Source: Kutzneria sp. (GTDB taxonomy: Bacteria; Actinomycetota; Actinomycetes; Mycobacteriales; Pseudonocardiaceae). From it: 61,107 nt of DNA. This document shows positions 51,480 to 60,956 of the stretch, piece by piece. The position numbers were made by a program, and so were the translations under genes. Position 1 is the stretch's first letter. Each line of letters opens with the position of its first letter. The DNA is taken from contig JAFAZC010000034.1 in the NCBI GenBank assembly GCA_019239965.1, positions 1 to 61,107 of the forward strand. Direction: 5' to 3'. Below the pieces are notes generated by a model. The model searched no databases and was not told the DNA's origin. It worked only from the letters and a program-made list of their open reading frames with translations.

Positions 51480-52895
51480 TCAGTTCTGTACGTCGACCGG
51501 GGAGCCCGTCAACGTCGCCTGGACGGTCCTGCCACCGGTAAGGGTCAGCGTGACCTTGTCTCCCGGTGTGTGCGCGTGCACCGCCGCGACAAGTGCGTCC
51601 GGACTGGTGATCAGACGGTCATCGAGCTTGGTGATGACGTCACCAGCCTTGAGCCCGGCCTGTTCGGCTGGACTGCCCGCGTTGACACTCACGATCGTGG
51701 CACCGGTTGGGTCATTGCTGGCCTGGACGTTCACCCCGAGCAGTGTCTGGGTGGCCTTGCCGGTCTGCTGGATCTGTTGTGCGACGCGTTTGGCTTGGTC
51801 GATGGGGATCGCGAACCCGATGCCGACCGAGCCACCCTGGCTCTGCGCCGAGGCGTTCGGGCTGGAGATCGCGGAGTTGATCCCGATCACCTGCCCTTGC
51901 ATGTTCACCAGCGGCCCGCCGGAGTTACCCGGGTTGATCGAGGCGTCGGTCTGGATGGCGTCAAGCACGGTGGCCTGCGTGCCCTGTCCCTGGTCCTGGT
52001 TCTGGCCGAGGCCATCGCGGCCCCGCGGACTGGTCTGCTCGGGGCCGACATTCACGGGCCGGTGCAGTGAACTGACGATCCCGGTGGTCACCGTGCCGGC
52101 GAGGTCGAACGGGGAACCAATCGCCACCACCTGCTGTCCGATCATCAGGTCGTCGGAACGGCCCAACTCGGCGGTTGTCAGCCCGGACACGTTGCGCGCC
52201 TTGATCACGGCTATGTCGGATGTCGGGTCACGGCCGACGATACCGGCGTCGGCCCGCCGCCCGTCGGCGAAGTCGACCTCGATCTGACCCCCACCGATGG
52301 CCGAGGCCACGACATGGTTGTTGGTGACGATCGTGCCGTCACTACTGACGACGATTCCGGATCCCTCTCCCTCCCTTGTCTTGATCTCGACAACGGTCGG
52401 AAGTACCTTGTTCGCCACGTCCGTGACCGAACCGGCCGGCGCGTTACCCACCGTCTTGGCGGGAGCGGGCGTGTTCAGTGAGTTGACCACCGAACTGTCG
52501 TGCTGCGTCACAAGATAGGTTCCCAGCCCACCGGTCACCCCGCCGACAAGGGCGGCGAGCACGGCGACCCCGGCCACCAGCCGCGTACGGCCGCTGTTTC
52601 CCGAGCTCGAACGTGTCTGCTGCGCCGTTCCGGCAAGACCGGTCGAAGCCGGCGCGGGACCCGGCGGGAAGCCGTGGAAACCACCGAAGGGGTGGGCACC
52701 CTGCTGCCATTCGCTCTTCGGCGGCTCACTGCCCGGCAGGCCCTGTTCCTGCGCGGGCTGTGCGTATCCCGGCGACCACGGGCTGGGGTCACCGGCCGCC
52801 CCATGAGAAGGCTCGGGTGTGACCGCACCATGCTGGGCGGTCTGGTCGGGCCCTTGCGATGAAGGCCCAACGGCGCCTGGGAAGTTCTCGGTCAT
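51480..52895 (-). CDS. HtrA/DegP-like serine protease with PDZ domain
   Basis: 471 residues from ATG 52895. A cytoplasmic Pro/Gln-rich region of about 100 residues precedes one membrane helix (105-129). The extracellular trypsin-like domain has His194 (TNNHVV), Asp227 (SDIAV) and Ser325 (GNSGGP). One PDZ domain follows (GATIVSVNAGSPAEQAGLKA). The layout is that of mycobacterial PepD/HtrA proteins. Direct repeats just upstream (52917-52934) match those before the mprAB-like pair, so envelope-stress control is likely. Confidence 0.93.
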   Translation of the reverse strand: MTENFPGAVGPSSQGPDQTAQHGAVTPEPSHGAAGDPSPWSPGYAQPAQEQGLPGSEPPKSEWQQGAHPFGGFHGFPPGPAPASTGLAGTAQQTRSSSGNSGRTRLVAGVAVLAALVGGVTGGLGTYLVTQHDSSVVNSLNTPAPAKTVGNAPAGSVTDVANKVLPTVVEIKTREGEGSGIVVSSDGTIVTNNHVVASAIGGGQIEVDFADGRRADAGIVGRDPTSDIAVIKARNVSGLTTAELGRSDDLMIGQQVVAIGSPFDLAGTVTTGIVSSLHRPVNVGPEQTSPRGRDGLGQNQDQGQGTQATVLDAIQTDASINPGNSGGPLVNMQGQVIGINSAISSPNASAQSQGGSVGIGFAIPIDQAKRVAQQIQQTGKATQTLLGVNVQASNDPTGATIVSVNAGSPAEQAGLKAGDVITKLDDRLITSPDALVAAVHAHTPGDKVTLTLTGGRTVQATLTGSPVDVQN

Positions 52896-52916
52896 GCCCC
52901 TACTGTGCCGCGCCAG

Positions 52917-52934
52917 CCTGAGAACGTCCTGAGA
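52917..52934 (-). promoter_or_regulatory. MprA-box-like direct repeat upstream of htrA
   Basis: Read in the direction of htrA: TCTCAGG, four bases, TCTCAGG (11-bp period), about 22 nt before the ATG. The same TCTCAG-N5-TCTCAGG pattern stands before the mprA-like gene. Confidence 0.6.
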
Positions 52935-52963
52935 CACGCCTTGGCCGCGGATGTGGATTTCTC

Positions 52964-54085
52964 TCACCCCTTGCCGGGCTTCAGGCGCTCCGCGATCTGC
53001 TCCGGCGTCACGTCGTTGATCCACACGCCCATGCCCGATTCGGACCCGGCCAGGTACTTCACCTTGTCCGCAGTCCGGAGCACCGAGAACACCTCAAGGT
53101 GCAGCCAGCACAGATGGCGGCCAACCCTGGCCGGCGCCTGGTGCCAGGCGGCGACATAGGGCAGTGGACGGTCATACAGTCCGTCGAGGCGGCCCAGGAC
53201 GTCCAGATACAGGATCGTGAAGTCATCCCGTTCGACGGCGGACAGGGCGGGCAGGTCGGGCACCTGGCGGTGCGGCACCAGCTGCACCTGCACCGGCCAT
53301 CGCGACGCCGCTGGCACGAAGGCCGTCCAGTGGGCCGACGATGCAATGACCCTGGCACCCGCGGCGCGCTCGGCGGCCAGCACGTCGCCCATCAGCATCC
53401 GGCCGTGCTCGTCGTGGTAGCTGGCCGCGACGTCGAGCATGCGTGCGGTCCTTGGCGTGAGGAACGGATAGCCATAGATCTGACCGTGCGGGTGGTGCAG
53501 GGTGACGCCGATCTCCTCGCCACGGTTCTCGAAGGGGAACACCTGCTCGACACCGGGCACCTGGTTGAGTGCCTCGGTGCGGTCGGCGAGCACGTCGACG
53601 ACCGTGCGCACCCTTGACGGGCTCAGCGAGCCGAAGGAACTGGTGTGCTCGCTGGTGAAGCAGACGACCTCACAACGACCGCGGCCCGGCGCCGTCGGCA
53701 CCATCGGCATCCCGTCGACGACCGCCGGTGCACCGGGCACCCCAGTGGCGAAGGAAGGAAACCGGTTCTCGAAGACCACCACGTCGTAGCTGGACTCGGG
53801 CACCTCGGTCGGCCGGCCGGGCGTGCTCGGGCACAGCGGACACAGATCGGCCGGCGGCTTGTAGGTGCGAGTCTGCCTGTGAGTGGCCATCGCCACCCAC
53901 TCGCCGGTCAACGGGTCCCGGCGCACCTGTGACCGGGGAGCCTGCTCGGGCAGGTCTCTCGTGTCCACCGCCGTGCGAGCAGGAGCGCTTGGGGTATCGT
54001 CGAAATAGATGATCTCTCGTCCGTCCGCCAGTCGCCTCGAGGTCCTGGTGATCCCGCTGGACGAGTCGTGCGTTGGCTCAGCCAC
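52964..54085 (-). CDS. galT: Galactose-1-phosphate uridylyltransferase
   Basis: 373 residues. LCPLCPSTPGRP is the zinc-binding N-terminal part, and HHPHGQIYGYPFLTPR contains the catalytic His-Pro-His. LHLEVFSVLRTADKVKYLAG and GMGVWINDVTPEQIA close the second HIT-like domain. It exchanges UMP between UDP-glucose and Gal-1-P in the Leloir pathway. No galK or galE lies next to it; it sits between htrA and the mprAB-like pair. Confidence 0.93.
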   Translation of the reverse strand: MAEPTHDSSSGITRTSRRLADGREIIYFDDTPSAPARTAVDTRDLPEQAPRSQVRRDPLTGEWVAMATHRQTRTYKPPADLCPLCPSTPGRPTEVPESSYDVVVFENRFPSFATGVPGAPAVVDGMPMVPTAPGRGRCEVVCFTSEHTSSFGSLSPSRVRTVVDVLADRTEALNQVPGVEQVFPFENRGEEIGVTLHHPHGQIYGYPFLTPRTARMLDVAASYHDEHGRMLMGDVLAAERAAGARVIASSAHWTAFVPAASRWPVQVQLVPHRQVPDLPALSAVERDDFTILYLDVLGRLDGLYDRPLPYVAAWHQAPARVGRHLCWLHLEVFSVLRTADKVKYLAGSESGMGVWINDVTPEQIAERLKPGKG

Positions 54086-54206
54086 GAGGTCTCCTCGCTA
54101 GAGCTCGTCGGTCTCGTGACCGCAAGCGTTGCTGTGGTCGGTACGGGGTGACCTCGTCGACACACCGGCCGGTCGCCCCGGGATCGACACCATCCAACAA
54201 CACTGG

Positions 54207-55619
54207 TCAGGACGAGGGCCGCCCGGGCAGTTTCATCGTCATCAGCGCGCCGCCCTCGGGCGCTGAGCCCGCGACGACCGTACCGCCATGCCTGGCCGTG
54301 ACCTGCGCGACGATCGCAAGACCGAGCCCCGAGCCGGGCAGAGTGCGCGCCTCGGAAGATCGATAGAACCGCTCGAACACGTGCGGCAGATCCGCCTCGG
54401 CGATGCCCGGTCCGGCATCGGCGACCTGGACGAGCATCGTTCCGTCTTCGCAGGCCCGCATGTCCAGCCTGACCGTTCCGCCCTCTGGACTGAACTTGAT
54501 GGCATTGTCGAGCAGGTTGAGCACCGCACGTTCCAGCGCGTGCGCCTCGCCGAGCAGGAACCACGGCCGCAGGTGCGTCACGAACCGCACACCCGAACCG
54601 CGACGGCGGGCCCTGTTCAGCGCGCGTTCGACCACCTCGACCAGCTCGACCGGCTCGTGGATCGCCTGTGGGGCGTCCTCCCTCGCCAATTCGACGAGGT
54701 CCCCGACGAGCGTCGTCAACTCGGCGAGCTGCGCCTTGACGTCGTCGTAGATCTCGTCCCGATCCTGTTGCGAAAGCGTTGGGGCACCCGGCTTCTCCGA
54801 AGCGAGCAGCAGTTCCAGGTTCGTGCGCAACGAGGTCAGCGGGGTACGCAACTCGTGGCCGGCGTCCGCGACGAGGCGGCGCTGCCGTTCCTGCGACTCC
54901 GCCAGGGTGCCGAGCATCGTGTTGAAGCTCGTCGTCAGCAAGGCCAGTTCGTCGTCGCCGGAAACCGGAATCGGTGTGAGGTCACCAGTGTTGGCCACTC
55001 GTTCGGTGGCCTGTCGCAGCCGAGCCACCGGGCGCAACCCTCCCTGCGCGACGGCGGTGCCCGCCAACGCGGCGACCAGCACACCACCGATACCGAGAAA
55101 CAGCAGGACCAGGCTCAACCTGGCGAGCAGCGACTGGGTGGGCCGGAGTGACTGCGCGAACACGATCGCCGTGCCGGGCCGCACCTGGCACGCGACCACG
55201 ACCTTGTCCGTACGATCGTCGGTCCGTGGAAGCGAGCATCCTCCGCCGTACACGACACTGGTCTCGATCGGGCCGTACGGCGGCCGCGACGCCGCGTCGA
55301 TCGGATAAACCAGTCCATGGGCGCCGAGAATCCCGACCAAGAGGTCGCTGGTGGTGAAGACGGCGGCCGGGATGACGCCTTCGACCACGACCTTGCTGTG
55401 CGCCGCCTCGACCGCGCGGTCGGCGAGGTTTTGTTCCAGCTGGCTGTACAGGCTCGTGCGCACCGTCACGAAGGCACCGACGGAGGCGAGAGCGACCGCA
55501 CCGCCGACACAGATCGCGGTGAGCAGAATAACCCGCGACCTCAGCGAGACACGCTGCAGTACGCGTCCGACTCTTCCGTTGTCGCCCGAGGCGGCCGCGG
55601 ACTCGTGTTGCTGGCTCAC
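54207..55619 (-). CDS. MprB-like sensor histidine kinase
   Basis: 470 residues from GTG 55619. Two membrane helices ([20 protein letters not shown] and [20 protein letters not shown]) flank an extracellular domain of about 125 residues with three Cys. A HAMP domain follows, then H-box [21 protein letters not shown]-box [13 protein letters not shown] and G-box [18 protein letters not shown]. It overlaps the regulator gene (GTGA). Likely senses envelope stress, as MprB does in mycobacteria. Confidence 0.92.
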   Translation of the reverse strand: MSQQHESAAASGDNGRVGRVLQRVSLRSRVILLTAICVGGAVALASVGAFVTVRTSLYSQLEQNLADRAVEAAHSKVVVEGVIPAAVFTTSDLLVGILGAHGLVYPIDAASRPPYGPIETSVVYGGGCSLPRTDDRTDKVVVACQVRPGTAIVFAQSLRPTQSLLARLSLVLLFLGIGGVLVAALAGTAVAQGGLRPVARLRQATERVANTGDLTPIPVSGDDELALLTTSFNTMLGTLAESQERQRRLVADAGHELRTPLTSLRTNLELLLASEKPGAPTLSQQDRDEIYDDVKAQLAELTTLVGDLVELAREDAPQAIHEPVELVEVVERALNRARRRGSGVRFVTHLRPWFLLGEAHALERAVLNLLDNAIKFSPEGGTVRLDMRACEDGTMLVQVADAGPGIAEADLPHVFERFYRSSEARTLPGSGLGLAIVAQVTARHGGTVVAGSAPEGGALMTMKLPGRPSS

Positions 55620-56308
55620 GGAGGGGTCTGCCTCATCACGTAGCCCACTCCGCGAACGGTATGCAACAGCCGCGGTTCGCCTGCTGCCTCCGTCTTGCGA
55701 CGCAGGTAACCGACGTAGACCTCCAGTGCGTTGCCGGAGGTCGGGAAGTCGTACCCCCAGACGTCCTCCAGGATGCGTCCCCTTGTCAGCACCTGTTTCG
55801 GATGCGCGAGGAACAGCTCGAGCAGGCTGAACTCGGTGCGGGTCAGGCTGATCTGGCGCTCACCGCGGCGTACCTCCCTTGTGCCGGGATCGAGCTGGAG
55901 ATCCGCGAAGGACAGTGCGGGCTCGGGCTCGGGTCCGATGTCCTCGGCGACGGCTCGCCGCAGCAGCGCACGCAGTCTCGCCAGCAGCTCCTCCAGCGCG
56001 AAGGGCTTCGGCAGGTAGTCATCGGCGCCGGCGTCCAGGCCAGCGACCCGATCAGAGACCGCGTCACGCGCTGTGAGGACCAGTACCGGCAGGTCGTCTC
56101 CGACACTGCGCAGACGGCGACAGACTTCCAACCCGTCCAGCCTCGGCATCATCACGTCGAGGACCATCGCGTCCGGCCGGCGGTCGGCGATCGCCTGCAG
56201 CGCCTGCTGGCCGTCGGTGGCCAGCTCGACCTGGTAGCCGTTGAACTGCAACGACCGGCGCAGCGACTCGCGTACCGCCCGGTCGTCGTCGACCACGAGG
56301 ATGTGCAT
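55616..56308 (-). CDS. MprA-like response regulator
   Basis: 230 residues from ATG 56308. The receiver has [14 protein letters not shown], Asp in [14 protein letters not shown] and [14 protein letters not shown]. The OmpR-type winged helix includes [20 protein letters not shown] and [11 protein letters not shown]. The direct-repeat box at 56330-56347 suggests autoregulation. With the kinase and htrA in the neighbourhood, it matches the mycobacterial MprA-PepD arrangement. Confidence 0.92.
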   Translation of the reverse strand: MHILVVDDDRAVRESLRRSLQFNGYQVELATDGQQALQAIADRRPDAMVLDVMMPRLDGLEVCRRLRSVGDDLPVLVLTARDAVSDRVAGLDAGADDYLPKPFALEELLARLRALLRRAVAEDIGPEPEPALSFADLQLDPGTREVRRGERQISLTRTEFSLLELFLAHPKQVLTRGRILEDVWGYDFPTSGNALEVYVGYLRRKTEAAGEPRLLHTVRGVGYVMRQTPP

Positions 56309-56329
56309 GGGGCCAGTGTTGCGCGTCGT

Positions 56330-56347
56330 CCTGAGAGACGACTGAGA
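56330..56347 (-). promoter_or_regulatory. MprA-box-like direct repeat upstream of mprA-like gene
   Basis: Read in the direction of the regulator gene: TCTCAG, five bases, TCTCAGG, with an 11-bp period. It is the same pattern as before htrA and lies about 22 nt before the start codon. Confidence 0.6.
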
Positions 56348-56561
56348 ACGGGATTGATCACGTGCCGGCGTGTCGTCGAGTCCGCACCGGCGGTGACGGA
56401 AGGGAAAGAAATACACATCACAAAGAACTGCGCAGCGTGACCGGGTGGACTACTATCCGTTAGACTTTCTCTGAACAGGCCAGTCCCGCGACCGGCGTTC
56501 ACTGGATGGCCGCCAGCGCAGCAGACTGGTCCCACAGGGCATTGACCGGACAATGAGGACC

Positions 56562-57224
56562 ATGAAGATCATCCTGGTGCGGCACGCGGAAAGCCTTGGC
56601 AACGTTGACGAACTCGCGTATTGCCGGATTCCCGATCACGCCTTGCCGCTGACGACGATGGGTGAGCGCCAGGCAATCGAGGCTTCCATCGCGATCCGCG
56701 AGCTGCTGGTTCCCGGCCCGGTGGCGGTCTACGTCAGTCCGTACCTTCGTACCAGGCAGACGCTGCAGTTACTTGACGTCGAGGACCTCGCCGAGCGCAC
56801 GGTCGCTGAGCCACGCCTGCGCGAGCAGGACTGGGGCAACCTGCAGGATCCGGTCGAACAGGAGATCCAGAAGCGCCAGCGGCACGAGTTCGGACACTTC
56901 TTCTACCGGCTCGCACACGGTGAGTCTGGCGCCGACGTCGATGACCGGGTGGCCAGCTACCTCGCGGAGCTGGAGTTGCGGATGCTCAGGCAGTCCGACC
57001 ACCCCAAGACAGTGCTGGTCGTCTCACACGGGCTTGCGATGCGGCTGCTGTGTCGGCGGCTGTTCTCCTGGAGCATCGAGCTGTTCGAGTCGTTGTCCAA
57101 CCCCAATCACTGCGAGTATCGAATCTTGGAGCGCGACGAGGAAGGCCGGTGGAGCATCGACCGCCCGTTCGCCCAGTGGCGCGAAGCGCCCGACGGATCG
57201 TCGCAGAAGCCCTCGATCCGCTGA
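56562..57224 (+). CDS. Histidine phosphatase family protein
   Basis: 220 residues. ATG 56562 is preferred over ATG 56553 because GAGG lies 4-8 nt before it. IILVRHAESLGN carries the RHA/G catalytic His, and TVLVVSHGLAMRLLCRRLF the second His. It belongs to the phosphoglycerate-mutase-like superfamily; the substrate is unknown. The 250 bp before it include the mprA-like promoter region on the other strand. Confidence 0.9.
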   Translation: MKIILVRHAESLGNVDELAYCRIPDHALPLTTMGERQAIEASIAIRELLVPGPVAVYVSPYLRTRQTLQLLDVEDLAERTVAEPRLREQDWGNLQDPVEQEIQKRQRHEFGHFFYRLAHGESGADVDDRVASYLAELELRMLRQSDHPKTVLVVSHGLAMRLLCRRLFSWSIELFESLSNPNHCEYRILERDEEGRWSIDRPFAQWREAPDGSSQKPSIR

Positions 57225-57269
57225 CCTGCTCGCCGGCCGGGCGTTCACCGCCCGTTCAGCTGGGGCAGG

Positions 57270-57944
57270 ATGCCTCGGGTGATGCTTTACGAGGTGCTCA
57301 ATCGGCGCAGGGATACCCGAAGTGAGTTCACCGGCGCGCCGGTCGACGATTCGGCACTGCACCGGATACTCGCCGCGGCACACAGCGCGCCGAGCGTCGG
57401 ACTCTCCCAGCCCTGGGACTTCGTAGTCATCCGGGACGATGCGACGAGGCTGGCGTTCCGCGATCACGTCAACGCCGAGCGCGCCGTCTTCGCCGCCTCC
57501 CTGCCTCCGGACCGGGCCGAGGTGTTCGCCACGATCAAGGTCGAGGGAGTACTCGAATCCAGTCTCGGCATCGTCGTCGGCTACGACCCCAGACGCGGGG
57601 CACCGGCGGTACTCGGCGGACACACGATCGCCGACACCGGGGTGTACTCGGTGTGCCTTGCCATCCAGAACCTGTGGCTCGCGGCGACGGCGGAGGGGCT
57701 CGGTGTCGGCTGGGTCAGCTTCTACCGCGAGGAGTTCCTGCGGGATCTCGTCGGGCTGCCGGCCGGATCGCGGCCGATCGCCTGGCTGTGCGTCGGACCG
57801 GTACGCGAGCTTCCGGACACACCCGACCTTGAGCGTCGTGGATGGCGTCACCGCCTTCCGCTCGAGCACGTCGTCCACCACGAGCGGTACGGTCGGCGGC
57901 AGACGCGTGACGAGAACGAACCTGCGGGTTCCGAACTCAGCTGA
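57270..57944 (+). CDS. bluB: 5,6-dimethylbenzimidazole synthase
   Basis: 224 residues from ATG 57270 with GGGGCAGG upstream (ATG 57282 is possible). VLNRRRDTRSEFTGAPVDD, AHSAPSVGLSQPWDFVVIR, AVLGGHTIADTGVYSVCLAI and GLGVGWVSFYRE follow the BluB pattern of the nitroreductase fold. It cleaves reduced flavin to make the lower ligand of vitamin B12. No cobalamin riboswitch is seen in the 45-nt gap before it. Confidence 0.9.
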   Translation: MPRVMLYEVLNRRRDTRSEFTGAPVDDSALHRILAAAHSAPSVGLSQPWDFVVIRDDATRLAFRDHVNAERAVFAASLPPDRAEVFATIKVEGVLESSLGIVVGYDPRRGAPAVLGGHTIADTGVYSVCLAIQNLWLAATAEGLGVGWVSFYREEFLRDLVGLPAGSRPIAWLCVGPVRELPDTPDLERRGWRHRLPLEHVVHHERYGRRQTRDENEPAGSELS

Positions 57945-57962
57945 GCGGCGGAATGCCGCTCA
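57942..57962. terminator. Short hairpin built from two convergent stop codons
   Basis: TGAGCGGC (57942-57949) pairs with GCCGCTCA (57955-57962) around GGAAT. The first three bases are the bluB stop and the last three the stop of the minus-strand regulator. It probably ends both transcripts. Confidence 0.65.
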
Positions 57963-58607
57963 GGCGATCAGGCCTCCGCGGTAGGCGACGAGTGCGGCCT
58001 GAACCCGGTTCACCGCACCGATCTTGCCGAGCACCGAGGAGACATACCCTTTGACGGTGGCCTCGGACAGGTGCAGGGTGCCACCGATCTCGGCGTTCGA
58101 CATCCCTTGTCCGATCAGCGTCAACACCTCCCGCTCACGGTCGGACAGGGAGGCGAGCAGCCGGCGTGCCGGCTCGGCGATCTTCTCTCCGTCCGCGACA
58201 GCGGCCAGCACTCTTGCCGCCACCCCCGGATCCAATACCGCACCGCCGCGTGCCAGATCACGGACCGCTTTGACCAGCTGCTCAGGCTCGGTGTCCTTCA
58301 GCAGGAAGCCGCTGGCTCCCAGCCGCAGCGACTCACTGACGTACTCGTCGACATCGAAGGTGGTCAACATGGCTACCCGGGGAGGATCCGGCAGGGTACG
58401 CAGGCGCCGCAATGCCATAAGCCCGTCCGCCGAGCGCATCCGGACGTCGAGCAGCACGACATGCGGTCGGTGTTGGCGCGCCAGGTCGGCGACGAGCAGG
58501 CCGTCGTCACACTCCGCCACTACCTCAATGCCCTCGGCACTGTTGAGGATCAGCTTGAGTCCGGACCGAACGAGATCCTCATCATCGGCCAGCATCACTT
58601 TGATCAC
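57960..58607 (-). CDS. NarL/LuxR-type response regulator, orphan
   Basis: 215 residues from GTG 58607. The receiver has VMLADDEDLVRSGL and the Asp in VVLLDVRMRSADGL; the LuxR HTH is LSDREREVLTLIGQGMSNAE and LSEATVKGYVSSVLGKIGAV. No histidine kinase gene is adjacent within the window. Upstream lies a 720-bp non-coding region. Confidence 0.92.
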   Translation of the reverse strand: MIKVMLADDEDLVRSGLKLILNSAEGIEVVAECDDGLLVADLARQHRPHVVLLDVRMRSADGLMALRRLRTLPDPPRVAMLTTFDVDEYVSESLRLGASGFLLKDTEPEQLVKAVRDLARGGAVLDPGVAARVLAAVADGEKIAEPARRLLASLSDREREVLTLIGQGMSNAEIGGTLHLSEATVKGYVSSVLGKIGAVNRVQAALVAYRGGLIA

Positions 58608-59329
58608 GGACGCCTCCCCGCTCGGGCGTTACGTCCTCGCGCGCGTCCAGGAACACCCCTTCACGACGCAGTCACGAGTGACCCCAGTGTCATCACATCA
58701 CGTAGCCCCGGTTTTGCCTAGCAGTCGCCGCCAGTTGATGCGGAGTTCATCTCCGTCAACTGTTGCCAGTCTGTTAACGGGTCAACAGCGGTGACGTATG
58801 CCGACACACACGCGACAGGCACTCCACCCTTCCGGACAAACCGCACACCACGGCGCAGCGCGGTTCTTGGCGCCGCGCGAACAACGCCCCCAGCAGCAAG
58901 GACACCCGAGCACCAGGACCGAGGCCCCGCCTGAGATTCTACCGACAAATGCCGTGAGAGGTTGTCCATGAATACCGTTTACGCGGTTTCCTGTGGCCAG
59001 CGGAGTAGCGCTGACATTATCTCGGTAATCCACGGCCGCCAACGCTCCTACGACGGTCCCATGACTGTTCGCCCACGGCGTACGACTGGAGCAGATTTCC
59101 GGCGCCGACATTTGTCAACGCGACACTCAGGCGACAATTACGACAGAAGCGCGCCACCCGTACCGAGACGAACTGGCCAACTCGTCGGTGGTCGACCCGC
59201 TCGACGTACACTGACCGTAACGATCTCACGACGGCCAGCACACGCGTAGACAGGTGATCGACGGCACGAGACCCGACCCGGTCAAGCGGCGATCGTCATG
59301 CCGGCTAAGCTGCACGAGCAGTAGGGCAG
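58608..59329. other. Intergenic region upstream of tRNA-Arg
   Basis: About 720 bp without a convincing gene. A GTTAAC/GTCAAC-rich stretch at 58757-58789 may be an operator for the regulator. A frame from ATG 58968 (GAGAGG upstream) gives some 93 Arg-rich residues but lacks coding-like third positions. GC is lower than in surrounding genes. I see no riboswitch or other RNA gene. Confidence 0.5.
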
Positions 59330-59402
59330 GCCCTCGTAGCTCAGGGGATAGAGCATCGGTTTCCTAAACCGTGTGTCGCAGGTTCGATTCCTGCCGGGGG
59401 CA
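59330..59402 (+). tRNA. tRNA-Arg (anticodon CCT)
   Basis: The 73-nt cloverleaf has acceptor GCCCTCG/CGGGGGC, D arm GCTC...GAGC, anticodon loop TTCCTAA with CCT, and T arm GCAGG-TTCGATT-CCTGC. CCA is not encoded. An integrase remnant begins about 80 nt downstream, so the tRNA 3' end is the probable attachment site of the second element. Confidence 0.96.
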
Positions 59403-59481
59403 CAGAGTAACGATCATGGTGCTGATCAGGTCAAACAGGTCAGAGTAGCGATCTTCGTAGCTCCTTATTGATGATCTTTAG

Positions 59482-60956
59482 ATCGTCGCGTGGGGCTATC
59501 CGTGGTGCGAGCAGGCTTACACTCACACCACGGGCACCTCCAAGACTGGCCGCAAACCCCGCGAGCGTGGCGAGATCGAGACGCTGCCGAGCGGCTCGCT
59601 ACGCGTCAAGGTGTACGCCGGGATCGACCCGCTGAGCGGTCGTCGGAACTACCTCACGGAGACCATTCCGGCAGGGGACACCGCAGAGAAGGACGCCAAG
59701 AAGACGCTTACGCGGCTCATCAACCAAGTTGACGAACAGCGCAACCCGCGCACCAAAGCGACTGTCAACCAATTGATGGATCGGTATCTCGAGTTGCTCG
59801 ACGTCGATACCAACACCCGCAAGGGCTACGAGGGGTACATCAAGAACCATATTCGCCCGCTGCTTGGTGAGCATCCCGTTGGCAGGCTGGACGGCGAGAC
59901 CCTGGACTCCTTCTATACAATCCTACGCACCTGCCGTGCCCACTGCGGCGGCAGGAAATACATTGAACATCACCATACAAAGCGCTCAGAGGAGCGTACC
60001 GACCGATGCCGTACGCACAAGTGTCGACCATTGGAGAATAATTCTATACGACAGATTAATTGGTGCCTCAGCGGAGCATTGAAACGAGCTGTCCGTTGGC
60101 GGTGGATCACAATAAATCCGATCGACCAAGCAGAGCCACCGAAGGCAACTCCATCAAACCCTCATCCCCCAACCCCCGAGCAGGCCGCTGCCATCGTCAA
60201 CAAAGCGTTGAAGGATTTCCCTTGGGGTATGTTGATATGGGTAGCTATGACTACCGGTGCCAGGCGTGGTGAACTGTGCGCTCTTCAGTGGCATCTGCTC
60301 ACCTGGACAACGCTGTGCTTGGAATTCGTACGAGCATTGGACAGGACAGTACGAAGACCTGGGAGAAGGAGACCAAGACCCACCAACAGCGTCGAATCGC
60401 ACTTGACACTGAAATTGTTGCTCTGTTGCGCGCATATCGCCAACACTGCAAATCTCTCGCAGCCGAGATGTGGCGGAAAGTCAATCCTCAAGGTCGAGTA
60501 TTCTCGACCTCGATCGATCACAGTACGTGGCTCAAGCCTGACTCAGTTTCGCAACGTTACCGACGAATGTGCGAAAAGCTGGGTTGGGACATGAACATTC
60601 ACCAGTTGCGGCACTACTCAGCTACTGAGCTGATCGCTGCCGGAGTCGATGTCCGCACCGTTGCGGGTCGTCTCGGCCACGGTGGCGGGGGCGCAACCAC
60701 TCTGCGCGTCTACTCGGCATGGGTGTCAGAGGCAGACCAGAGAGCAGCCGGAAACCTCGGCGGCAGGATGCCGAATCCGCCAATCGCTATCGACACAGCT
60801 GGCGTACCGACCACCACTTTGGAGCCTGACGAGCCGGATAGCCCGTACAAGCGGATCGCTGCCGATCTACGAGGGGCAATCGTCTGCGGAGCACTGCAAC
60901 CGGGAGCCAAGATTCCGACCATGGTAGAGCTTTCCCATCGTTACGGCGTATCGGTC
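59482..60956 (+). pseudogene. Tyrosine integrase with C-terminal GntR domain, frameshifted
   Basis: Frame 1 (59482 to about 60296) encodes the N-terminal SAM-like part (TSKTGRKPRERGEIETLPSG, AGIDPLSGRRNYLTETIPAG) and the start of the catalytic domain ([14 protein letters not shown], catalytic Arg). From about 60303 the homology moves to another frame: [15 protein letters not shown], then [20 protein letters not shown] with RLGHGGGG and the tyrosine in [14 protein letters not shown] GntR-like winged helix follows ([20 protein letters not shown]). There is no start codon between the TAG at 59479 and GTG 59611. One lost base near 60285-60302 explains the shift. All catalytic residues are still present. 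Confidence 0.88.

Noticed and set aside
58962-59249. ORF upstream of tRNA-Arg
   Set aside because: It has a GAGAGG site but an Arg-rich, low-complexity product and no codon bias; I keep it only as a remark in the intergenic entry.
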